Below, piece by piece: positions 9,140 through 16,985 of a stretch of DNA of 64,000 nucleotides. Origin of the DNA: Candidatus Acetatifactor stercoripullorum (GTDB taxonomy: Bacteria; Bacillota; Clostridia; Lachnospirales; Lachnospiraceae); the NCBI GenBank assembly GCA_019114005.1, contig DXGH01000072.1, positions 36,791-100,790 on the forward strand. The letters are read 5' to 3'. The notes beneath the pieces are model-generated. The model had not been told where the DNA came from, made no database searches, and saw only the letters and a list, made by a program, of their open reading frames with translations. Position numbers and translations under genes: made by a program. The stretch's first letter is position 1. Each line of letters begins with the position of its first letter.

Positions 9140-10222
9140 TTACTTTCCGTACATCTCCGTGTAATATTTCTGGTAGTCGCCGCTTGTTACATTCTTCATC
9201 CAATCCTCATGCTCAAAAAACCACTGTATGGTCTTTTTTATGCCCTCCTTAAACATGGTTTCCGGTTCCCAGCCGATCTCTTTTCTGATCTTGTCCGGCG
9301 CAATGGCATATCTGCGGTCATGTCCCTTTCTGTCCTCCACATAGGTGATCAGGTCTCTGCTCACCAGCGCCTTTCTGGGGTCCTCATCAGACAGCATTTC
9401 CTGCAAGGTGTCAATAATGATATGGATAATCTCAATGTTCTGCTTCTCGTTGTGTCCCCCGATATTGTAGGTCTCAAAAAGCCTTCCCTTCTCCTGCACC
9501 ATATCAATGGCCTTTGCATGATCCTCCACATACAGCCAGTCACGCACATTTTTGCCATCCCCGTACACAGGGAGCTTTTTCCCCTGCAGCGCATTGTTGA
9601 TGATCAGGGGAATCAGCTTTTCCGGAAACTGATAGGGGCCGTAATTGTTGGAGCAGTTTGTGATATTGGCCGGGAAGCGGTAGGTATCCATATATGCCTT
9701 TACCAGCAGATCCGACCCGGCCTTGCTGGCCGAGTAGGGGCTGTGGGGATCATAGGGCGTTGTCTCATAGAAAAAGGCGTTGTCGTCATCCGGCAGGGAA
9801 CCGTACACCTCATCCGTAGACACATGCAGAAACTTTTTGTCCTCCTTAAAGCTTCCGTCAGGCAGCTCCCATGCCGCCTTTGCACAGTTGAGCATAACAG
9901 CGGTTCCCAGCACATTTGTGCGCACAAACACCTCCGGGTCCCGGATGCTCCTGTCCACATGGCTCTCTGCGGCAAAATGCACCACTCTGTCGATCTCATT
10001 CTCCGCAAAGATTCTGCCGATAGCCTCCTTGTCACAGATGTCGGCTTTCACAAAGGTATAGTTTGGCCGTCCCTCCACGTCTCTTAAATTTTCCAGATTT
10101 CCCGCATAAGTCAGGGCGTCCACATTGATAATCCGGATAGCTTCCCCGTATTTGCGGAACATATAATGGATATAATTGGAGCCGATAAAGCCTGCTCCTC
10201 CGGTCACAAGATAAGTCCTCAT
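9140..10222 (-). CDS. rfbB: dTDP-glucose 4,6-dehydratase
   Basis: RmlB converts dTDP-glucose to dTDP-4-keto-6-deoxyglucose, the branch point for rhamnose, Fuc4N and 3-amino sugars. The 360 residues form a short-chain dehydrogenase: the NAD motif GGAGFIGSNY is at residues 8-17, STDEVYGSLP holds the catalytic acid region, and PYSASKAGSDLL holds the Tyr-x3-Lys pair. The start ATG opens the protein directly before the Rossmann strand. It is upstream of rmlA in the operon led by the large GH25 gene. Confidence 0.96.
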   Translation of the reverse strand: MRTYLVTGGAGFIGSNYIHYMFRKYGEAIRIINVDALTYAGNLENLRDVEGRPNYTFVKADICDKEAIGRIFAENEIDRVVHFAAESHVDRSIRDPEVFVRTNVLGTAVMLNCAKAAWELPDGSFKEDKKFLHVSTDEVYGSLPDDDNAFFYETTPYDPHSPYSASKAGSDLLVKAYMDTYRFPANITNCSNNYGPYQFPEKLIPLIINNALQGKKLPVYGDGKNVRDWLYVEDHAKAIDMVQEKGRLFETYNIGGHNEKQNIEIIHIIIDTLQEMLSDEDPRKALVSRDLITYVEDRKGHDRRYAIAPDKIRKEIGWEPETMFKEGIKKTIQWFFEHEDWMKNVTSGDYQKYYTEMYGK

Positions 10223-10302
10223 ATTGTTCTCCTTGTCCCTCTTTTTGTCTTTTCCTTATTTTACCACAGCCCTTGCTGCCGTGGCTACTAAAATCTCACT
10301 TC

Positions 10303-13300
10303 TTAGTATCCCAGATAACTGAGATTTAAATCCACATTTCCACTGATTCCGCTGACCCTTCCTGTGGATTTATACTGCCATAGGTCATACCTGCCCTCAT
10401 AGGTGGGCTTTGCGGCATACTGGGCCAGCCAGATTTTATATGCGCTCAAGGCAGAAGTATCTATCTTGCTTGTCAGCCAGGTTTTGTTTGCATAAATCCC
10501 CGCCGTGTATCCCGCGTTTTGTATGGTCTGGCAGAAGGCCTTGCACACCTCGGTTCTGGTCTGCTTGTCAATGCCGTCGGCCCGGCCTCCGCTGCTCTCC
10601 ACATCCAGAAAAATAGGATAGGAAATCTTATAATTTTTTACAAGCTCCAGCACCATGGAGGCTTCCTCCACTGCTTCCACAGCATCCACCGCCTGGGTAA
10701 AGAAGTAAACTCCCACCTTCAGCCCTGCCGCCGTGGCGCCCTTAATATTGGCAGCGTATTTGGGGTCCTCTATCAGACTGCCCTGGGAAGAGCCTCTGTA
10801 TCCGCAGCGGATAATTACGTAGGATACCCCTGAATTCTTTACTGCCTCCCAATCTATGGTGCCGTTCCATTTTGATACATCAATTCCCATAGTGCCTGAA
10901 CCCGTCACAAGAGAACCATCGCTGGCAAAATTGTATTTTGCCCCCTGGATCACCTGCTCTCCCGTCACCTTATTGCCGGAGGCGTCAAAGAAATATACCT
11001 TCCCGTCCAACGTCTGCCAGCCGGTATACTTCGCCTCGCCCTTCACAAAAAATTTATCTGCCGTATAATAATCCGCAAAAACCGCTTCTCTGTAGGCATT
11101 ATTTTCCAAAACATAAAGCTGCTGTCCGCTGGAATCCTTCAGCTTGCTTGTCTTATCCTCTCTGGGATGGGCCTTTACGGTCACCGCACAGGCAGCTTTT
11201 ACCTCTTCGCCATTTTCCGAATACTTCACCGTTATAACAGCGCTTCCTGCGCTCACACCAGTGATGGTCACCGCCCTGCCGCTTACCGATACAGTGGCGA
11301 CTCCCGTATCCGAGGACTCCGCCGTCACAGCATTCTGGGTGGTTGCGTTGGTGATAGAAGCGTTGATGGTCACCGGCGCAGTAAGGTAAACTGTGGCAGA
11401 GGTTTTGTCCAGAGTAATCGTCTTATTCCCCGTGACTTTTACATTGAGCGCAGCGCTGGCAGCCGTGGCCGCAGCTCCGCCAGTATAGTTTACAGTCAGG
11501 GTAATCACAGCATCTCCCGCCGCAACGCCCTTTATGGTAAGATTGCCGGAAGCATCCACCGACGCCGTGGCAATATCCGTTCTGTTCGAGGAAACGCTGT
11601 AAGTGAGCTGCTTGCCCGCAGTAAATCCTGCGGCCTGTGCCTTTGCGGTTCCCTGAGCCCCAATGGCCAGGGTCATGGAGGACTGATCCAGACTCACGCT
11701 GCCCGCCGCGTCACTTACCGTCACACTGCAGGTTCCCGTCAGTCCCGTCACCGCGTTATTGCCGCTTACCGTGCTTCCGCTTGCGCTAAAGGAGATCAAA
11801 ACCGCGCCGTTTGTGGCGCCAAGGGCCGTTACGGTGGCGCTTGCACCGCTTCCCTCCACCTTCACGGTGCCGGGATTGCTGCTGGTCCAGGTCACATTGG
11901 TCAGATTTACCTCCGGGCACTGGGCCGTAACTGTAAAGCTCTCTCCCACCTTCAGCGTCTTGCTGGAGGGAGACACACTGGCCTTGTATGCCATTCTTAA
12001 AAAGCTGCCGCTCATGGCGTAGGTAGCCGGGTCAGGTATGGTGCTCTTTGCCACCTCAGTATAAGTATTTACCGTGGATGTGCTCTCCACCCATTCCACC
12101 GTATCCTGCAGCGAGGATTCCACCACCGTTTCATTCTTTCTGGTATCCTCCTTGGCCGCATCTACTTCGGATTCCTTCTTAATCTCGTTTTTTACATCTA
12201 TTTTCTGATAAGTGATATCCTTTTTCACCACCACCGACTGTGCTCCCTGGGGGATGGTGTAATCCGCATATTTGGCATCTGTCAGCGCATTGATGGAAAC
12301 CTTATAGGTGCCGGGCGTAATATCCTTTTGATAGATAATGCCATCCATATCGTCGTCCGTCCAGGTCTCGCTGTCCCCCTCCGGGTCTGTAACCGTCACA
12401 GAAAAGGGCACGTTGGCAATCAGCTTGCCGGTTTCCTCATTGGTAAATTTCACCTTTAAATCCTTTTGCACGGAGGTCAGCTCCAGCTTCACCGTCACCT
12501 GTCTGCTGTATTCCGTCTCATCATACTCCGTATTCTGCTCCTGCTCCACAACGCCTGCTGCCGCAAGCCTGGCCAGCTCCGCATCCGCCACTGCCATAAG
12601 ACCGGTCTCTCCTATGGTGGTAATACCGTCCAGCTGGGCTCCCACGGTGACAAATTCATCCACCTGGCCGTCTGCAATCCGGGCGCTGGCATATATGCTC
12701 CCTGTCACCAGGGCAAGCACCAAGACTGCCACTCCTGTAGAGGTAATGATCTTGTCCATGGTTCCCATCTCCAGAAACCGATTCCATAATCCGGCCAAAA
12801 GCACGCCCGGGCCGGCCTTTTTCCCGGTACGCCTCTGTCTTTTAGGGGCAGCCGTGGAATGATAAGCGCTTCTTTCTTCCTCTTCGATGTAATATCCGGC
12901 TTCTGCGTCGTCCTCCGGGTAATACTCCTCTGCCTCATAAGGCTCTGTATCATCCTCCGGGTAATATTCAGCTTCTTCCGGGTATTCTTCCTCTATGTAA
13001 TATGCAGCATCCTCTGCCTCGTCATCCTGGGCATAATATTCAGCTTCTCCGGATTCCTCCTCTGCATAGTACCCGGACGCCTCTATATCATCCTCTGTAT
13101 CATCCTCTGCGTAATATTCGCTCTCTTCTGCTTCCTCGTATTCGTAATCTTCCTCGTATTCCTCGTCAGCGTAATACGTCCCTTCTTCGTCCTCTAATTC
13201 CTCCTGGGCATCGTACTCCTCTTCCTCCTGGGCGTCCCAGTCAGCATCCCAGTCGGAACGATCCTCTTCAAATTTTTCATATGGCTTTTTCGTATGGCCG

Positions 13301-13314
13301 AACAACCTTTTCAT
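10303..13314 (-). CDS. Large membrane-anchored GH25 lysozyme with acidic cytoplasmic tail and Big_2 domains
   Basis: This 1003-residue protein is type II membrane-anchored. Residues 1-157 are an extremely acidic, Tyr-rich cytoplasmic tail with about seven YY-[AIP]-[ED] units of 10-15 residues (EYYAEDD, GYYAEEE, AYYIEEE). A basic stretch (KRQRRTGKK) and a membrane span (about 188-212) follow. Outside lie a beta-sandwich domain (about 265-360), three Big_2-like Ig domains (about 450-735), two wall-binding-like repeats (about 745-795) and a GH25 muramidase (about 811-1003) with GIDVSKWNG and the DVE of FLDVESSGG. It is the first gene behind the promoter at 13364-13392; ATG is 9 nt after AAAGGG. 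It probably cleaves peptidoglycan near the export machinery. The acidic tail may bind a cytoplasmic partner (inference). Confidence 0.9.
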   Translation of the reverse strand: MKRLFGHTKKPYEKFEEDRSDWDADWDAQEEEEYDAQEELEDEEGTYYADEEYEEDYEYEEAEESEYYAEDDTEDDIEASGYYAEEESGEAEYYAQDDEAEDAAYYIEEEYPEEAEYYPEDDTEPYEAEEYYPEDDAEAGYYIEEEERSAYHSTAAPKRQRRTGKKAGPGVLLAGLWNRFLEMGTMDKIITSTGVAVLVLALVTGSIYASARIADGQVDEFVTVGAQLDGITTIGETGLMAVADAELARLAAAGVVEQEQNTEYDETEYSRQVTVKLELTSVQKDLKVKFTNEETGKLIANVPFSVTVTDPEGDSETWTDDDMDGIIYQKDITPGTYKVSINALTDAKYADYTIPQGAQSVVVKKDITYQKIDVKNEIKKESEVDAAKEDTRKNETVVESSLQDTVEWVESTSTVNTYTEVAKSTIPDPATYAMSGSFLRMAYKASVSPSSKTLKVGESFTVTAQCPEVNLTNVTWTSSNPGTVKVEGSGASATVTALGATNGAVLISFSASGSTVSGNNAVTGLTGTCSVTVSDAAGSVSLDQSSMTLAIGAQGTAKAQAAGFTAGKQLTYSVSSNRTDIATASVDASGNLTIKGVAAGDAVITLTVNYTGGAAATAASAALNVKVTGNKTITLDKTSATVYLTAPVTINASITNATTQNAVTAESSDTGVATVSVSGRAVTITGVSAGSAVITVKYSENGEEVKAACAVTVKAHPREDKTSKLKDSSGQQLYVLENNAYREAVFADYYTADKFFVKGEAKYTGWQTLDGKVYFFDASGNKVTGEQVIQGAKYNFASDGSLVTGSGTMGIDVSKWNGTIDWEAVKNSGVSYVIIRCGYRGSSQGSLIEDPKYAANIKGATAAGLKVGVYFFTQAVDAVEAVEEASMVLELVKNYKISYPIFLDVESSGGRADGIDKQTRTEVCKAFCQTIQNAGYTAGIYANKTWLTSKIDTSALSAYKIWLAQYAAKPTYEGRYDLWQYKSTGRVSGISGNVDLNLSYLGY

Positions 13315-13363
13315 TTACACTACCCTTTCTAACATTTAAGACACCCGTTGACAATTCCGTAAT

Positions 13364-13392
13364 ATTATAGCATTCCCCGCCCACAGCTTCAA
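13364..13392 (-). promoter_or_regulatory. Sigma-A promoter of the left operon
   Basis: On the minus strand TTGAAG (13387-13392), a 17-bp spacer and TATAAT (13364-13369) form a near-consensus promoter about 50 bp before the large GH25 start. It is the only good promoter I see for the GH25, rml and wzm/wzt gene series. Confidence 0.75.
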
Positions 13393-13504
13393 GCAAGAAA
13401 GCCATTTCTTCATAATTTCTTAAATTTTCACAGAAACGGAATGTTCCATTTTCTCTCACCGCCCCATTCAAAAACTTAAACATTTCTAAAATTTTCTAAT
13501 AATC

Positions 13505-13533
13505 TGGACTTTCCTCCCACATAATAGTAAAAT
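13505..13533 (+). promoter_or_regulatory. Candidate promoter for the SGNH-like gene
   Basis: TGGACT (13505-13510), a 17-bp spacer and TAAAAT (13528-13533) point toward the plus-strand gene at 13725. Initiation near 13540 would give a roughly 185-nt leader containing all four hairpins of the palindromic unit. Confidence 0.5.
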
Positions 13534-13580
13534 AAAAAACAACTTTTTTACCCTGGAAATGGAAGCAGCATCGCAGAATG

Positions 13581-13730
13581 TGAGGTAATGTGAAAAATCA
13601 CACTGATGTGCTGATTTTTCACACGGCTATTTGTTTCTGGACGAAAACAAATAGCCATGATGGCAGACGCAAATTTGACATTTGCGTCGCCTCCTCGCGA
13701 CAAGTCGCTTAGAAATGAGGTAATATGAAA
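13581..13730 (+). repeat. Four-hairpin palindromic element flanked by 15-bp direct repeats
   Basis: TGAGGTAATGTGAAA (13581-13595) recurs as TGAGGTAATATGAAA (13716-13730), 14 of 15 identical and offset by 135 bp. The second copy is the ribosome site and start of the SGNH-like gene. The unit between holds four stem-loops: 13590-13600 with 13612-13622 (11 bp), 13625-13636 with 13645-13656 (12 bp), 13666-13674 with 13680-13688 (9 bp), and 13697-13701 with 13704-13708 (5 bp). The layout fits insertion of a small palindromic mobile element with duplication of its target. The rest of the 410-bp gap between the divergent genes (13315-13724) holds the two promoters and otherwise AT-rich sequence in which I see nothing else. 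Confidence 0.7.
13590..13712 (+). CDS. Possible 40-codon leader ORF inside the palindromic element
   Basis: The first copy of the duplicated ribosome site (GAGGT) is followed by GTG at 13590 and an open frame of 40 codons ending in TAG three bases before the second copy. The peptide (VKNHTDVLIFH...SSRQVA) mirrors the hairpin arms rather than resembling a protein family. It may be translated as an upstream ORF controlling the SGNH-like gene or may be a by-product of the repeat. Low confidence as a real protein. Confidence 0.3.
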   Translation: MKNHTDVLIFHTAICFWTKTNSHDGRRKFDICVASSRQVA

Positions 13731-14882
13731 CAAAATAAAGAAAACCGGGAGCAGGTTCACACTGCTTCTATCTCTGATAATGACATCCCTGATATTGAAA
13801 TTATTGATCTGGAAAAAGAGGATTCTTCAGAGGAACCATACGATTCGGAGCCCTCTGAAGAGCTGGAAGAGGCATACGACGATGATGAGTTTTTTGAGGA
13901 ACCATTAAAAAAGAAACGGTTTCCCATCAATATGCACCTGATCCTGATTTTCACAGTGATCGTCTTTTTCGGCGGCATCCTGTTCAAGTTTTTCAACTGG
14001 GGTGTGGAAGTAGACCTGGAAGAAATTTTTAAGGATGGACCAGGCACCTACGAGGACACCCTGGATGAGATTCTTCCGCTGGTGGGCGGAACCGAGGAGG
14101 GGCCTGTGGATGACGGCGTCACCACTATTGTAGCCTTTGGAAATGCACCCTTTGCCGATGACAGGGATTCTCAGGACAGTCTGGCCGCTATGATTGAAGA
14201 GCTCACCGGAGCGGTTGTCTATAACTGTTCTGTAAGCGGCAGCTATCTGGCGGCCCTTTCACCCCAGATCGATTCCCAGAATTATCCCATGGACGCCTTT
14301 AATTTTTACTGGCTCTGCACTCTTGCCACGGGAGGGCCCATCGACTATTTTTATGAGGAGGCCAAGGAGGTGATGGGGGAGGATTATCCCCCTGAGGGCG
14401 ATGAGGTATACAACACCTTAAAGACACTTGACTTTAACACGGTGGACGTGGTAGTGATTATGTATGATGCCAGCGATTATCTTGCGGGGCATGAAATGTA
14501 CAGCGACCAGAATTCCACAGATATTCAGCAGTTTACAGGAAATATGGAGGCTGGAATCGAGCTTTTGCAGTCCACCTATCCCAATATCCGCATTATTGTC
14601 ATGTCGCCCACCTACGCTTTTGCCATAAATGAAGAGGGTGAATATGTGAGCAGTGATATTCAGCGCTACGGACAGGATGTTTTGTCCACCTATGTGATCA
14701 GACAGTATGCCTCCTGTGCTACCCGAAGCGTCTCCTTTGTGGACAACCTATACGGAACCATCACCGAGGACAACGCAGAGGAATACCTCATTGACAATCT
14801 CCATTTGAATGTGGAGGGCAGACGAAGGGTTGCGGAACGCTTCGAATATGCTTTGAATTACTATAATAGGGAAGGCAGCTGA
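13725..14882 (+). CDS. Membrane-anchored SGNH-like protein lacking the catalytic serine
   Basis: A 385-residue type II membrane protein: an acidic Ser/Glu/Asp-rich cytoplasmic tail (1-60), LKKKR, one membrane span (about 68-88) and an extracytoplasmic SGNH-hydrolase fold. The paralogues at 25622 and 54131 have GDSI at the nucleophile; this protein reads FGNA (138-141), so Ser and the preceding Asp are gone. The block III Asn is also lost (MYDASDY against GHGLNDY). The C-terminal Asp-x-x-His is kept (D357, H360; DNLHLNVEG). It is probably a non-catalytic or altered family member. It is transcribed alone, divergent from the GH25 operon and closed by the terminator at 14868-14898. The acidic-tail architecture matches that of the divergent GH25. 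Confidence 0.75.
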   Translation: MKQNKENREQVHTASISDNDIPDIEIIDLEKEDSSEEPYDSEPSEELEEAYDDDEFFEEPLKKKRFPINMHLILIFTVIVFFGGILFKFFNWGVEVDLEEIFKDGPGTYEDTLDEILPLVGGTEEGPVDDGVTTIVAFGNAPFADDRDSQDSLAAMIEELTGAVVYNCSVSGSYLAALSPQIDSQNYPMDAFNFYWLCTLATGGPIDYFYEEAKEVMGEDYPPEGDEVYNTLKTLDFNTVDVVVIMYDASDYLAGHEMYSDQNSTDIQQFTGNMEAGIELLQSTYPNIRIIVMSPTYAFAINEEGEYVSSDIQRYGQDVLSTYVIRQYASCATRSVSFVDNLYGTITEDNAEEYLIDNLHLNVEGRRRVAERFEYALNYYNREGS

Positions 14883-14898
14883 GCCTTCCCTGTTTTTT
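14868..14898 (+). terminator. Intrinsic terminator of the SGNH-like gene
   Basis: AGGGAAGGC (14868-14876) pairs perfectly with GCCTTCCCT (14883-14891) across a 6-nt loop. TTTTTT follows at 14893-14898. The stem includes the last codons and the loop contains the TGA stop. In the minus direction no T-run follows, so it does not serve the convergent gene. Confidence 0.85.
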
Positions 14899-14927
14899 CC
14901 CTTATTTTCTATTCTTCTTCTTTTTTG

Positions 14928-15698
14928 TCAGCTCTGGAAGTTCCACCACTCCGGAGTGGTGTCCCGGTAAATCACATACCCTTGTGTGCTTCCAAAAACC
15001 ACATATCCGTATTCCTCCAGATTTCCGTTGATTTCCTTATCCTGTGGCAAAATCACATAATGGCACATTTCCGCCTTTGCCTGCTGGGAAAGCGCCCGGG
15101 CGTCTATTACCTCTGCCTCCATCACATCGTAGAGATCACTTAAGTGACTCCACCTTTCCACTGTAATCTCTCTGCCGTAGGGCATACATACCACGGGAGA
15201 ATACTGCCTCACATACTGCAGAAGCTCCGCCGGGAAAACAGCCATCACCTCCCGTCCCTCCACCTCTATGGCATCACAGATGTCCACAACACTCTGAGGC
15301 ACATGGTAAAGATTTTCTGCCCTGCTGAAAAAAGGGTTGCTGTACACAAAGCTGCCAGATACCCCAATTATCCCCGCAAGACATGCTGCCAGCACATACC
15401 TGCCCTTCCCCTTAAGCTGCCCGTAAAGCCGCGCGGCCGCAAAGCCATTCACCAGTGTAATGGGCAGAAGCCAAAGAATCCGGTAATAAATCTCACTGTC
15501 CGCAACGCTGTATACCAGACGCGCAAACAAAGGATTGAAAAAAAACAGCAATAGAATGGCAGGCACATACAAAAAAAGGATTCTGATATGCTTTCTCTTT
15601 TCCACCACAAACAGATATACAGCCGAAACAAAAAACCAGATCACAATCAGACCGGTTCCCATATAATCCCGAAACAATGTGGTTATCTCACTCCACAT
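14928..15698 (-). CDS. C-terminal half of a split DUF6077-like membrane protein
   Basis: The 256-residue product has about four membrane spans and then a soluble extracytoplasmic region (about 110-256) ending in WWNFQS. It lacks the N-terminal acidic loop expected of a GT-C enzyme. The gene directly upstream (15887-16963) has that N-terminal half and ends abruptly after a membrane span, so the two read as parts of one protein of about 615 residues separated by the palindromic repeat at 15726-15861. This half has its own AGGAGG 8 nt before ATG, so it may still be translated. Last gene of the 39-kb central block. The DUF6077 assignment is from memory of the family's layout. Confidence 0.6.
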   Translation of the reverse strand: MWSEITTLFRDYMGTGLIVIWFFVSAVYLFVVEKRKHIRILFLYVPAILLLFFFNPLFARLVYSVADSEIYYRILWLLPITLVNGFAAARLYGQLKGKGRYVLAACLAGIIGVSGSFVYSNPFFSRAENLYHVPQSVVDICDAIEVEGREVMAVFPAELLQYVRQYSPVVCMPYGREITVERWSHLSDLYDVMEAEVIDARALSQQAKAEMCHYVILPQDKEINGNLEEYGYVVFGSTQGYVIYRDTTPEWWNFQS

Positions 15699-15725
15699 AA
15701 GGCTTTCCTCCTATACGAACTCGAT

Positions 15726-15861
15726 GAGGTGGGGGTGCTGCATGTTTCATAAACAGACCCTTGCTAACCGCCGGTACTTAGGCTGCGTCCTCTGCAGCCT
15801 TATGTACCGCTGCGGTTAGCTCGGAGCGAAAGCGTGTCTGTGTTGAAATATGCAGCACCTC
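15726..15861 (-). repeat. Palindromic intergenic repeat, copy 2, inside a split gene
   Basis: A second, longer copy of the unit at 6779-6868, same strand orientation. The shared part spans about 15749-15834; the core stem is GCTAACCGC (15763-15771) with GCGGTTAGC (15812-15820), plus the same inner GGCTGC/GCAGCC hairpin. Here a further outer pairing exists: GGTGCTGCAT at one end and ATGCAGCACC at the other (about 15733-15743 with 15850-15860). It separates two membrane-protein genes that look like halves of one. Stem changes relative to copy 1 are compensatory. Confidence 0.75.
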
Positions 15862-15886
15862 TTACACTATTTCCCCACTCATTTCT

Positions 15887-16963
15887 TTACAAAAGCAGGT
15901 ACAGCACTGCAAAGCCCACGCAGGGAATGCAGCAGCAGCCCATAGGAAGCAGCACGCTCCATTTTCGAAAGCAGACCGCCGCGCATATCCCTGTGATTCC
16001 CATGAGCATACAGACCAGCAATGCTCCCATGGTGCTGCAAAGACAGGCCGCCGTCATGGCCGCTCCCAAGAGAACCCAAAACCCCGGAGGAATTTTCTCT
16101 TTCTCCTGAATCTTTTCCAGCAAAAGCAAAAGAAGCAGAAACAGGGCCGGTATGATGATACTGCCAAGAGCAGCCTTCCCCTGGCGGCTTCTGGCAATCA
16201 TAAAGTTTTCCACAGTGTAAAAGGAGGTATCTCCAAACAGCACCAAAAGCTGCGTAAAAATCAAAAATACAGGGACACACTCACGTCTTTTGGCAAAAAG
16301 CTTTTCTCCAATCAGATAAAAGATTCCATAGGTCATGGCAATCAAAGCCACGGGAACCGCCACATGAGCCACGCTGACGGTACGGATTCCCGACATACTG
16401 GCCAGAAAGGCAATCCAGATGGGGAAAGGCGCCAGCCCGTGCCTTGCATCAAGCTCTGTGGTGCCTCCCGTATAGGGAAGCTTGCGGTACATGGTTCCTG
16501 CATTCTCCGTTATGGAAGAGACGGCCACATAATAAGCGTCGTCTCCGTCCGCATAGGTCATCACAACCGCCTGCACCAGCTGAAAAAGCAGCAAAACCCA
16601 AAACAAAATCCAGGCTGCTGTTTCCACCTTTCTCTCCTTAAAGCTGTGCTCCCGCACCACATAAAGAGCAGGCCGTTTTCTTCTTCTCAGGAAAAGGACT
16701 GTAGCCCCAAGCAAAAGAACCACCGTATAGGCCAAAAACAGCCTGACTAAAAATCGGTAATCCTTTTGAGCCAGCACCAGGGGAACGCATAAAAGCTGAA
16801 ACCCGCCCCACAGGCAAAGCTGCCCGTTTATCAGACGGAAGGGAAGTCTCCCTGCCAGCCTGTCTGCGCCCACGAAAAGCTCTCCCACCCAAATGGGAAT
16901 CACAAAAAGCCATATACATAAAATCAAAATTCCTATCACCGTCATTAACATTTTCTTCTCCAT
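15887..16963 (-). CDS. N-terminal half of a split DUF6077-like membrane protein
   Basis: The 358-residue product has about nine membrane spans. The loop TYADGDDAYYVAVSS carries the acidic cluster expected at the catalytic site of this GT-C-like type, and GLAPFPIWIAFL follows. The chain stops right after a hydrophobic segment (VGFAVLYLLL), without the C-terminal soluble domain usual in such proteins; a fitting C-terminal half lies downstream at 14928-15698. I take the ATG at 16963, just past the upstream stop, although its ribosome site is weak. Likely role if intact: sugar transfer from a polyprenyl-phosphate donor outside the membrane (inference). Confidence 0.62.
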   Translation of the reverse strand: MEKKMLMTVIGILILCIWLFVIPIWVGELFVGADRLAGRLPFRLINGQLCLWGGFQLLCVPLVLAQKDYRFLVRLFLAYTVVLLLGATVLFLRRRKRPALYVVREHSFKERKVETAAWILFWVLLLFQLVQAVVMTYADGDDAYYVAVSSITENAGTMYRKLPYTGGTTELDARHGLAPFPIWIAFLASMSGIRTVSVAHVAVPVALIAMTYGIFYLIGEKLFAKRRECVPVFLIFTQLLVLFGDTSFYTVENFMIARSRQGKAALGSIIIPALFLLLLLLLEKIQEKEKIPPGFWVLLGAAMTAACLCSTMGALLVCMLMGITGICAAVCFRKWSVLLPMGCCCIPCVGFAVLYLLL

Positions 16964-16985
16964 GCCCTGGGCATCAAAGCAGCCC

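Noticed and set aside
13277..13483. 68-codon minus-strand frame overlapping the start of the large GH25 gene
   Set aside because: It runs through the -10/-35 promoter and overlaps the GH25 start in another frame; no ribosome site and no family resemblance.
13590..13708. Row of hairpins considered as a CRISPR array
   Set aside because: The stems differ in sequence and length, and there are no constant repeats or spacers.
13548..13760. 70-codon minus-strand frame opposite the four-hairpin element
   Set aside because: Its text mirrors the palindromes and it overlaps the SGNH-like gene on the other strand; a by-product of the repeat.
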